Assembly (NCBI GenBank): GCA_937930845.1
Contig: CALHBJ010000002.1
Location: 62,001-126,000, forward strand
DNA: 64,000 bases
Direction: 5' to 3'
Origin: an uncultured Rhizobiaceae group bacterium
GTDB lineage: Bacteria; Pseudomonadota; Alphaproteobacteria; Rhizobiales; Rhizobiaceae
In this document: positions 9,852 to 17,078 of the stretch, piece by piece
Numbering within the stretch: the first letter of the stretch is position 1
Layout: every line of letters begins with the position of its first letter
Made by a program: the position numbers and the translations under genes
Notes under the pieces: generated by a model
Database searches by the model: none
Seen by the model: the letters and a program-made list of their open reading frames with translations, nothing else
Told to the model about the DNA's origin: nothing

Positions 9852-9883
9852 TTGAGAAAATACTTCTCAAGTCTAATCGATTA
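9852..9883. promoter_or_regulatory. Two AT-rich palindromes in the chvI/pckA intergenic region
   Basis: A perfect inverted repeat TTGAGAA-N5-TTCTCAA (9852-9870) is followed 3 nt later by the 10-bp palindrome TAATCGATTA (9874-9883). The 488-bp region between chvI and pckA has no plausible gene, and these are its most symmetric elements. They could be operators for a dimeric regulator of pckA; a LacI-type regulator of pckA is known in rhizobia, but I cannot match its site. Confidence 0.4.
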
Positions 9884-9907
9884 ATCAGGAAATCAGCCCG
9901 AATTTGG

Positions 9908-9946
9908 CTTGTCACAGACTTGTCACATACAAACCGGCTGCATAAT
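9908..9946 (+). promoter_or_regulatory. PHO-box-like 11-bp direct repeat and -10 upstream of pckA
   Basis: CTTGTCACA occurs twice, at 9908-9916 and 9919-9927, giving a period of exactly 11 nt. This is the geometry of OmpR-family (PhoB or ChvI) half-sites, and the core TGTCA-N6-TGTCA resembles a PHO box. CATAAT at 9941-9946 could be the -10, with the repeats replacing a -35, as in activator-dependent promoters. The leader to the pckA GTG would then be about 110 nt. Confidence 0.45.
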
Positions 9947-10060
9947 GTCCCGGTCATTCGCGGCGGGCGCGATACTCCCATTGGGAGCAACTCACGAATC
10001 GCTGATACTTTCGGCAAACGGATTTTTCTCCCATTCGCAGATCAACAAGGCAGGTTCCCC

Positions 10061-11677
10061 GTGCAACAGACAGGCATTCGCAACGAAACGTTTGGTGCTG
10101 ACAAGATCGGCCTCAATCATCTTTCTTCACTTCGCTGGAATGATGATGAGAAAACACTTTATGATCTGGCCATAGCCCGCGGCGAAGGCGTTGCGGCTGC
10201 TGGCGCTGATGGTGGCGATGGTCCGCTGTCAGTGACCACCGGCAAACACACGGGCCGGTCTGCGACCGACAAATATATAGTCCGCGATAGTGAGACTGAA
10301 GACACTGTCTGGTGGGCCAACAATCAGGAAATGAGCGAAGAAAAGTTCAACATTCTTCTGGCTGACTTTCTGCACCATGCCAGCGGCAAAGAATTGTTGG
10401 CGCAGGATCTCTATGGCGGTGCCGATCCCCAATATCAGATCGGTGCCCGGGTATTTGTGGAATTCGCCTGGCATGCCCTGTTCATTCGCCATTTGCTGCG
10501 CCGTCCGGAAACGGCTGATCTGCCGGGCTTTACGCCCGATATGACAATCATCAATCTGCCAAGTTTCCGTGCAGACCCGGCACGCCACGGTTGTCGTTCT
10601 GAAACCGTTATTGCGATTAATCTCAAACGCGGCATCGTATTGATTGGTGGGACGGAATATGCCGGCGAAACCAAGAAATCCGTATTTGGCGCGCTCAATT
10701 ATTTCCTGCCAACCAAGGGTGTCATGCCCATGCATTGTTCGGCAAATGTTGGCGACAAAGAAGATGCAGCACTGTTCTTTGGCCTGTCGGGCACAGGCAA
10801 AACCACATTGTCGTCGGATGCGACACGCACCCTTGTGGGTGATGATGAGCATGGCTGGTCCGACAATGGAATTTTCAATTTCGAAGGCGGTTGCTACGCC
10901 AAGACCATTCGCCTGTCCAAAGAAGCAGAGCCGGAAATTTATGCTACAACTGAGCGCTGGGGCTCGGTTCTGGAAAATGTTGTGCTCGACCCGCAAACGC
11001 GAAAGCCTGATTTTGACGATGGGTCGCTGACTGAAAACACCAGGGTTGCCTACCCGCTTGATTACATTGCCAACGCTTCCAAAACCGGAATGGCACCGCA
11101 TCCGCGCACCATCATCATGTTGACCGCTGATGCATTTGGTGTGTTGCCGCCCATCGCACGGATGACACCCGAACAGGCCATGTATCACTTCCTTTCCGGT
11201 TACACGGCAAAGGTGGCCGGAACGGAAAAGGGCGTGTCCGGCGTACAGGCAACATTCTCCACCTGTTTCGGCGCACCCTTCATGCCGCGTCACCCCAGTG
11301 AGTACGGTAATTTATTGCGCGACAAGATTGCCGCCCATAATGCCACTTGCTGGTTGGTCAATACGGGCTGGACAGGTGGCCGTTACGGCGAAGGATCACG
11401 GATGCCGATCAAGGCAACTCGCGCGCTTTTGCGGGCGGCCCTTGATGGCAGTCTCAACAATGTCGACATGCGTGTGGATGAGAATTTTGGCCTGGAAGTA
11501 CCTGTATCCGTATCAGGTGTTGAAGACATCTTGTTGCGCCCCCGGGACACCTGGGGCGATGCTGCCGCCTATGACGCCCAGGCCCGCGAGCTTGTTGACA
11601 TGTTCATCAAGAATTTTGCCAAATTCGAAGGCCATGTGGACGCCAATGTCAAAGGCGCAGCGCCGAAAGCGGCTTGA
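10061..11677 (+). CDS. pckA: ATP-dependent phosphoenolpyruvate carboxykinase
   Basis: Converts oxaloacetate to phosphoenolpyruvate with ATP, the committed step of gluconeogenesis. The P-loop-like kinase motif [11 protein letters not shown], the upstream [13 protein letters not shown] substrate motif, and [10 protein letters not shown] are diagnostic of the ATP-type enzyme. The frame extends upstream to 9920, but the GTG at 10061 gives [18 protein letters not shown], which aligns with rhizobial PckA N-termini, and a length of 538 residues, normal for the family. It is divergent from chvI and convergent with the penicillin-binding protein gene (26-nt gap). Confidence 0.95.
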   Translation: MQQTGIRNETFGADKIGLNHLSSLRWNDDEKTLYDLAIARGEGVAAAGADGGDGPLSVTTGKHTGRSATDKYIVRDSETEDTVWWANNQEMSEEKFNILLADFLHHASGKELLAQDLYGGADPQYQIGARVFVEFAWHALFIRHLLRRPETADLPGFTPDMTIINLPSFRADPARHGCRSETVIAINLKRGIVLIGGTEYAGETKKSVFGALNYFLPTKGVMPMHCSANVGDKEDAALFFGLSGTGKTTLSSDATRTLVGDDEHGWSDNGIFNFEGGCYAKTIRLSKEAEPEIYATTERWGSVLENVVLDPQTRKPDFDDGSLTENTRVAYPLDYIANASKTGMAPHPRTIIMLTADAFGVLPPIARMTPEQAMYHFLSGYTAKVAGTEKGVSGVQATFSTCFGAPFMPRHPSEYGNLLRDKIAAHNATCWLVNTGWTGGRYGEGSRMPIKATRALLRAALDGSLNNVDMRVDENFGLEVPVSVSGVEDILLRPRDTWGDAAAYDAQARELVDMFIKNFAKFEGHVDANVKGAAPKAA

Positions 11678-11703
11678 TTTACCGGTAATGGCGGATCGGC
11701 AAA

Positions 11704-13887
11704 TCAATTGCCGGTTATCAGATCCAAAATAGTGCGCTTCGCCCGTTTGTTGATTTCCGCCTCCACCCGCGCGCGCAGTTTATTTGGAACACTTGCGGTG
11801 GTTTGAGGAGCGGTCGATTGATCGCGGCCCACATTGGCAGGGGGAACATTGTTAGACCTGTTTGACACAAGCACAGTCGGTCGTGGTGTGGGGAACGGAA
11901 TATTCTGTGGCTCTAATGCGGAGAGCAAAGACGCGCCAGGAAGCTCTTTTGCTGCCAGCCCCTCATGGGCTGTGTCCATGAAGTTGGCCCATAAGCGGGC
12001 GGGCAATCCACCGCCGGTTACCTTCCGCATGGGCGAATTATTGTCATTGCCGAACCATACGCCGGTCACCAGATGGGCCGTATGGCCAACGAACCACGCA
12101 TCGCGAAACCCTTGCGAAGTGCCAGTCTTCCCACCTGAAATGTGAGATTTCATATGTGCCCTGCGCCCGGTTCCCGATGCCACCACTTTGGTGAGCATTG
12201 TATTCATATCGGCAAGCACATCCGCCGAGATGACTGGGGGCACGGCCGCAGTTTTCCGCTGGTAAAGAACATTGCCTTTTGCGTCACTGATGCGGGTGAC
12301 AAAATATGGCGTCACCGGTCTGCCCCCATTGGCAAATGGGGCGTAAGCCGCCGTTAATTCCTGAAGGCTTACCTCCGACGTACCAAGCGCCAGTGATGCA
12401 TTGGCTGTCAGTTTGGATGTGATCCCCATGCGTTTTGCCAAATTGGCCACATTGCGTGGTCCCGATTGCATGATCAGCCTGGCGGCAACGGTATTGAGTG
12501 ACTGGCTGAACGCTGATGATAATGTCACCTCACCCCGGTAGCGCTTGTCGTAATTTTCCGGCCGCCATTTGCCGATGCGCACGGGTTCGTCGATGATCGT
12601 GCTTTGCGGGCCATAGCCACTTTCCAATGCCGCCAGCCAGACAAACGTCTTGAACGCCGAGCCGGGTTGCCGGCGCGCTTCCACGGCCCGGTTAAATTGG
12701 CTCAACGCATAATCGCGCCCGCCAATCATGGCTTTCACGGCACCATCGGGCTGCATGGACAGCAATGCGGCCTGGCTGACCTTGTGTTTTTTTCCATTGG
12801 CATCGAGTGAGGATTCCACCAGCGCCTGGGCGGCGGTGTTGAGATAGGGCGAAAGCGTGGTTTCAACCACAATATCCGATTTCACGTCACCGATCAGCTG
12901 TGCCACTTCGCGTATGATCACGTCAGCGGCAAAATGTTCCGGTCCGGAGCGAAAATGTTTTGCAAATATGCCAGCCGGTTTGCTGGCTTCGGGCAATTGA
13001 GCGCTCTTGATATATCCCTCGCGTTGCATTGCCTTGAGTACGGTTTTGGCGCGGGCATGGGCAAGCTTGGGATTCTTGGCGGGCGTGTAGCGTGATGGTG
13101 CTTTCAACAAGCCTGCCAGCAGTGCAGCTTCAGCGATGGTCACGTTTTTGGCGGATTTGCCAAAATAACGCCGCGACGCTGCATCAACACCTGTTGCACC
13201 TGCGCCGAAATAAACCCGATTCAAATAGAGCTCCAGAATATCCGCCTTGGAATAATTCGCCTCCAGCCAGAACGCCAAAATCAGTTCCTGCACCTTGCGC
13301 GAAAAGGTCCGTTCCGGTTTCAAAAACATGTTCTTGGCCAGTTGCTGGGTCAGCGTTGAACCGCCTTCGCGCAATTTCTTTTGCGAGATATTACGCACCA
13401 TCGCCCGGGTGAAGCCGATCGGATCAAAACCCATATGGGCATGGAAGCGACGGTCTTCGATCGCGATCACGGCTTGCGCGATATAGGGCGACATTTCTTC
13501 CAGCCGCAACGCTTTGCCGCCCGTGGCTCCGCGGTTGACGATTAATGAGCCATCATCAGCCAGCAGTCTCAAATTGGGCGGTCGTTCCGGCACATGCCAT
13601 GTATCTGCACTGGGCAATTGGGTCGCGTAATAGGCAAATATGCCAACAATGCCGATGGTTGCCCAAAGGCCAAGCACGGTTGCCCAATAGGCAAGCAGGG
13701 GCAATGGGCGCACAAAAAACCGCAATATCCGCCGAAACAACGAGCTTTTGCCGCCAGTTGCCGCCCGTTTACTGCGGCGTGATTTCGCTTTTGCAGCCGT
13801 TTTCGGCACGGCTGGCTGCCGTTTTCGCCCGTTCGGCTCGCCCATCGTGGGTTCAATACGTTGAGATCGGTGGATGCGGCGCGGCAT
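11704..13887 (-). CDS. Class A penicillin-binding protein (PBP1-type transglycosylase/transpeptidase)
   Basis: Bifunctional peptidoglycan synthase of 727 residues. A basic cytoplasmic N-terminus is followed by one membrane helix (about residues 60-88). The GT51 glycosyltransferase domain has EDRRFHAHMGFD and GGSTLTQQLAKN. The transpeptidase domain has SxxK in GSAFKTF, SLN, and KTGTS. The C-terminal tail is rich in Pro, Asn and Thr. ATG at 13887 has only a weak GGA upstream; the in-frame ATG at 13845 is an alternative that loses 14 residues. It could be called PBP1A-like or PbpC-like; the domain set does not settle it. Confidence 0.93.
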   Translation of the reverse strand: MPRRIHRSQRIEPTMGEPNGRKRQPAVPKTAAKAKSRRSKRAATGGKSSLFRRILRFFVRPLPLLAYWATVLGLWATIGIVGIFAYYATQLPSADTWHVPERPPNLRLLADDGSLIVNRGATGGKALRLEEMSPYIAQAVIAIEDRRFHAHMGFDPIGFTRAMVRNISQKKLREGGSTLTQQLAKNMFLKPERTFSRKVQELILAFWLEANYSKADILELYLNRVYFGAGATGVDAASRRYFGKSAKNVTIAEAALLAGLLKAPSRYTPAKNPKLAHARAKTVLKAMQREGYIKSAQLPEASKPAGIFAKHFRSGPEHFAADVIIREVAQLIGDVKSDIVVETTLSPYLNTAAQALVESSLDANGKKHKVSQAALLSMQPDGAVKAMIGGRDYALSQFNRAVEARRQPGSAFKTFVWLAALESGYGPQSTIIDEPVRIGKWRPENYDKRYRGEVTLSSAFSQSLNTVAARLIMQSGPRNVANLAKRMGITSKLTANASLALGTSEVSLQELTAAYAPFANGGRPVTPYFVTRISDAKGNVLYQRKTAAVPPVISADVLADMNTMLTKVVASGTGRRAHMKSHISGGKTGTSQGFRDAWFVGHTAHLVTGVWFGNDNNSPMRKVTGGGLPARLWANFMDTAHEGLAAKELPGASLLSALEPQNIPFPTPRPTVLVSNRSNNVPPANVGRDQSTAPQTTASVPNKLRARVEAEINKRAKRTILDLITGN

Positions 13888-13989
13888 GTGGGTCCAGACA
13901 GAACTGTGTGGGACGTATCATGCCGCCCAACAAGGTGTGTGATTCCTGAACCCTAACCCATGCAATTTAAGCGAGAGTAAAGGCTTGCC

Positions 13990-14004
13990 TTAACCATCTT
14001 TACC
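13990..14004 (+). promoter_or_regulatory. CtrA-like motif upstream of the acyltransferase gene
   Basis: TTAACCATCTTTACC contains a good TTAACCAT half-site and a weaker TTTACC half-site nine bases later, close to the CtrA pattern TTAA-N7-TTAA. It lies between the divergent PBP and acyltransferase genes. Sites of this length occur by chance, so this is tentative. Confidence 0.25.
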
Positions 14005-14125
14005 AGTTCGCTGGTTTTTGCGGCCTGGATTCACGGTATTTTCAACGAATTCATCTGAAATTGGCGCTTGGGAATTAATCAAAACCCGGTTGTCGATTGG
14101 CAATTCCGGGGTTGGAGAACCTTTC

Positions 14126-15274
14126 GTGACCACTTCTTCAGTGACGACCGGCCTTTCCACCAGCTCTTTGCCTGCCCGCAGCGATGGACGCATCAATTGG
14201 GTGGATACTGCCAAGGGCATCTGCATTATTTTGGTGGTCATGATGCACACAACACTGGGACTGGAAGCAGCTTCCGGCCAACAGGGCTGGATGCATTCAG
14301 TTGTGGCGTTTTCCAAACCATTTCGCATGCCGGATTTCTTTGTGATCTCCGGCCTGTTTCTGGCGGCGACAATCGATCGCCCATGGCGTCACTATCTGGA
14401 CCGAAAAGTGGTCCATTTTTTCTATTTCTACATTTTGTGGGTCATTATTCAGTTCGCGTTCAAAGCGCCCTTCATGATCAAGGACGGTGCCAGCCTTGAT
14501 GCTGTCATGCGCACCTATGCGTTCACCTTTGTGCAGCCGTTTGGCACATTGTGGTTCATATATATGCTGCCCGTGTTCTTTGTCGTGACCAAGCTTGCCA
14601 ACAGGCACAAATGGACTTTGTTTGCAGTTGCAATTGCCCTGCAAATTGCCCCGATCAATACAAGCTCATTATATTCAGGTGCAGAAACTGCGCTTGGTGT
14701 GATCGGGACAGACGGTTATTTCGTGCTGATTGATGAATTTGCCAGTTTCTTTGTTTATTTTCTGGCCGGTTACCTGTTTGCCCCCAAAGTGTTCGCCTTG
14801 GCCAATTGGGTCCAGGAAAACGCCCTTTCTGCAGTGGCAATTCTGGGGGTGTGGTTTGCAATTAACCTGACAGTGGTTTGGCTGTCGGTTGATGGCTGGC
14901 CCATCATCTCACTTATTTTGGGTGCCATGGGTGCGGTTGCAATCATCACCTTCGCGTCGCTTGTGGCGCGCTTTTCCCTGATCGCTCCGCTCACCCATGC
15001 GGGTGCGAATTCGATTGTTATCTATCTCGCATTCTTCCTGCCCATGGTGATCATGCGCCTCTTCATGTTGAAATTTACGCCATGGATTGACCCGGGAACG
15101 ATGGCGCTGATTGGCCTGGCGGTTGCGGTTGTAACGCCCCTCATCGGCTATTGGGCCATCCGCAAAATTGGTATCGGTTACTTCCTGTTTGAACGCCCCA
15201 ACTGGGCCGTACTCAAAGGCACGCCCTGGAAGCGGCCAGGTTCAACCAAGGCAGTATTGCACCCGGCAGAATGA
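14126..15274 (+). CDS. Acyltransferase family 3 membrane protein
   Basis: Polytopic inner-membrane acyltransferase (OafA/OpgC-like), 382 residues. RINWVDTAKGICIILVVMMH is the characteristic first helix, with the conserved His. About ten hydrophobic segments follow, with FGTLWFIYMLPVFF in the middle. Such proteins modify exported sugars, for example by acetylation or succinylation of glucans, polysaccharides or lipids; the substrate cannot be told here. The frame opens at 14018 (TTG), but the GTG at 14126 is preferred because GGAG lies 8 nt upstream and the excluded part is non-conserved. Its stop abuts that of the convergent M20 peptidase gene. Confidence 0.85.
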   Translation: MTTSSVTTGLSTSSLPARSDGRINWVDTAKGICIILVVMMHTTLGLEAASGQQGWMHSVVAFSKPFRMPDFFVISGLFLAATIDRPWRHYLDRKVVHFFYFYILWVIIQFAFKAPFMIKDGASLDAVMRTYAFTFVQPFGTLWFIYMLPVFFVVTKLANRHKWTLFAVAIALQIAPINTSSLYSGAETALGVIGTDGYFVLIDEFASFFVYFLAGYLFAPKVFALANWVQENALSAVAILGVWFAINLTVVWLSVDGWPIISLILGAMGAVAIITFASLVARFSLIAPLTHAGANSIVIYLAFFLPMVIMRLFMLKFTPWIDPGTMALIGLAVAVVTPLIGYWAIRKIGIGYFLFERPNWAVLKGTPWKRPGSTKAVLHPAE

Positions 15275-16678
15275 TCAATCCGATACAGACCCTTCGGCCA
15301 AAGCGGACAATACCCGCGCCCAGGAACGGGCACCCTTTTGAAAGCTCTTCATTTCATATTTTTCATTAGGTGAATGGATTGCATCGCTCGACAGGGCATA
15401 GCCGATCAACAGAGAATCCATGCCAAGCTGGCGCTTGAAATTGCCAACGATGGGAATGGACCCGCCGCCAGCAATGATAGCGGCATCCGTTTCCCATTCA
15501 TCGGTCAATGCCTGCGCTGCCTGTTTCAGCTGTGGCATGTTGTAGTCGAGTTGAGTGGCAGGGTTGCGGCCATGGGGAATGAAGCTCGCCCGGCAATCTT
15601 CCGGCAGGCGCTCTTCCACATGTTTGCGAAAGGCTGCAGCCACCCTGTCAGGGTCTTGTGTTCCAACCAGGCGGAACGACACTTTCGCAGAAGCCTGCGC
15701 AGCAATAACCGTCTTGAAACCCTCACCCGTATAGCCACCGGTCACACCATTCACTTCCGCGGTTGGCCTTGCCCAGGTCTGTTCCAACACCGTTCGGTTG
15801 GCTTCTCCCGATGGCATGGACAGGCCGACTTCGCCCAGAAAGTCCTTGGCTGAAAAGCCAAGCTTGTCCCAGCTTTGACGGATGTCGTCCGGGACGTCCT
15901 CAACACCATCGTAAAATCCATCAAGGGTCACAGCGCCCGTATCATCGTGCAGGTCGGCCAGAATTCTGGACAATACATGGATGGGGTTTTGCGCCGCTCC
16001 CCCATAATAGCCCGAATGCAAATCACGGCTGGCGGCGTGAATGGTCACCTCGTCGCTTGCCATGCCACGCAGGGCAGTAGTGATTGCAGGCGTTTGTGCG
16101 TCCCACATATTGGTATCGCATACCAAAGCAATATCGGCGCGCAATTCCTCTGCCGCCGCCGCAAGAAACGGCTCTAGCGAGGGAGAACCGGATTCCTCCT
16201 CGCCTTCAAACAGAATAGTCACCCGGCATGGCAGGGAACCCGTTGCCTCAATCCATCCGCGACAGGCTTCCACAAAGGTCATCAACTGCCCTTTGTCGTC
16301 GGATGATCCACGTGCGTAAATCCGCTTGGCCCCTTCCACCTCTTTAACCGTCGGTTCAAAGGGCGGTGTGTCCCATAGTTCGAGCGGGTCGACGGGTTGC
16401 ACATCGTAATGGCCGTAAAATAACACATGTGGTGCTGTTGCACCTTCCGGCCCTGGGTGATGCGCCACCACCATCGGGTGGCCCGGCGTTGGCCGAAGGC
16501 TTGCGTCAAAACCGATTGTGTTCAGTTCGTCGACCAGCCATTGACCGGCTTTGGTGCAGGATTCCTTGAATGCGGGATCAGTGGAAATACTTTCAATCCG
16601 CAACAGTTCAAACAGTCTGTCGACCGCCGCATCACTGTTGGCATCAATTTTTTCAAGGGCGGTCTGCAACGGGCTCAT
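15275..16678 (-). CDS. M20 family metallopeptidase (dipeptidase)
   Basis: Zinc-dependent exopeptidase of the M20/M28 clan, 467 residues, similar to M20 dipeptidases. Metal ligands are visible: His in FYGHYDVQP, Asp in ARGSSDDKGQ, Glu in FEGEEESGSPS, Asp in VCDTNMWD and a C-terminal His in DAIHSPNEKYEM. The dimerisation (lid) domain occupies the middle with DLHSGYYGG. It is probably cytoplasmic, as there is no signal peptide. It is alone on its strand and preceded by a non-coding gap that carries an intrinsic terminator, so it has its own promoter. Confidence 0.93.
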   Translation of the reverse strand: MSPLQTALEKIDANSDAAVDRLFELLRIESISTDPAFKESCTKAGQWLVDELNTIGFDASLRPTPGHPMVVAHHPGPEGATAPHVLFYGHYDVQPVDPLELWDTPPFEPTVKEVEGAKRIYARGSSDDKGQLMTFVEACRGWIEATGSLPCRVTILFEGEEESGSPSLEPFLAAAAEELRADIALVCDTNMWDAQTPAITTALRGMASDEVTIHAASRDLHSGYYGGAAQNPIHVLSRILADLHDDTGAVTLDGFYDGVEDVPDDIRQSWDKLGFSAKDFLGEVGLSMPSGEANRTVLEQTWARPTAEVNGVTGGYTGEGFKTVIAAQASAKVSFRLVGTQDPDRVAAAFRKHVEERLPEDCRASFIPHGRNPATQLDYNMPQLKQAAQALTDEWETDAAIIAGGGSIPIVGNFKRQLGMDSLLIGYALSSDAIHSPNEKYEMKSFQKGARSWARVLSALAEGSVSD

Positions 16679-16769
16679 GGCACGGGCTCCAAAGAAATGT
16701 CAGGCTGATTTGATAGACTGTCTTTGGATCGTTGAGAAGATGTGGCAGGGCAGCAATAAGTGGTGTTTT

Positions 16770-16821
16770 AAAAAAGTTGAAGCTCCGGTTGCCCTACAAT
16801 TTGCAAGGCAACCGAAGCTTC
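16770..16821 (-). terminator. Intrinsic terminator on the minus strand
   Basis: A 15-bp stem with one mismatch (arms 16779-16793 and 16807-16821, 13-nt loop) is followed on the minus strand by six T residues (16775 down to 16770). The plus strand has no T-run after the stem, so it terminates minus-strand transcripts. No annotated minus-strand gene lies upstream of it. Confidence 0.8.
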
Positions 16822-16985
16822 GGACGCTGTGTTCTTGTCACCTCAGGAGAGGGGGAAAAGGGCAACAAGGACTGCTCATATTGCGCGGTATTGGGGGGAA
16901 CACCACACAGAGCGGACCGATGCGTCATCGGCGTGTTTGTAAGGTGGGAGGAAATCATGACACTTTCAAGACACGCAACATTACA
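16770..16985 (-). ncRNA. Candidate small RNA upstream of polA
   Basis: The roughly 400-bp gap between the M20 gene and polA has no convincing ORF, yet it holds a strong minus-strand terminator that needs a transcript. The minus-strand sequence above it contains a perfect 6-bp hairpin (CCGATG-ACG-CATCGG, 16917-16931). Two more segments can pair: CGCT/GTGTTC around 16820-16835 with 16895-16915. A TTGAAA near 16965 on the minus strand could be a -35. The 5' end is a guess. I could not match it to 6S, SRP or tmRNA by eye. Confidence 0.35.
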
Positions 16986-17078
16986 ATTTCTTGAGCAGTA
17001 CGTGACTGACCACTTGCCATGCCCATGGCCCATGGCCCATCGTTCCCCAACACCTCTTACGAGCATCAAGGTAGACCT

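Noticed and set aside
11685-11713. Overlapping inverted repeats in the 26-nt gap between pckA and the PBP gene
   Set aside because: CGGCAA-N5-TTGCCG is perfect but has no T-run on either strand and lies partly inside the PBP gene; not enough to call a bidirectional terminator.
17015-17042. Triplicated GGCCCAT before polA
   Set aside because: Three short copies within 20 nt are probably slippage; no regulator or structure is suggested.
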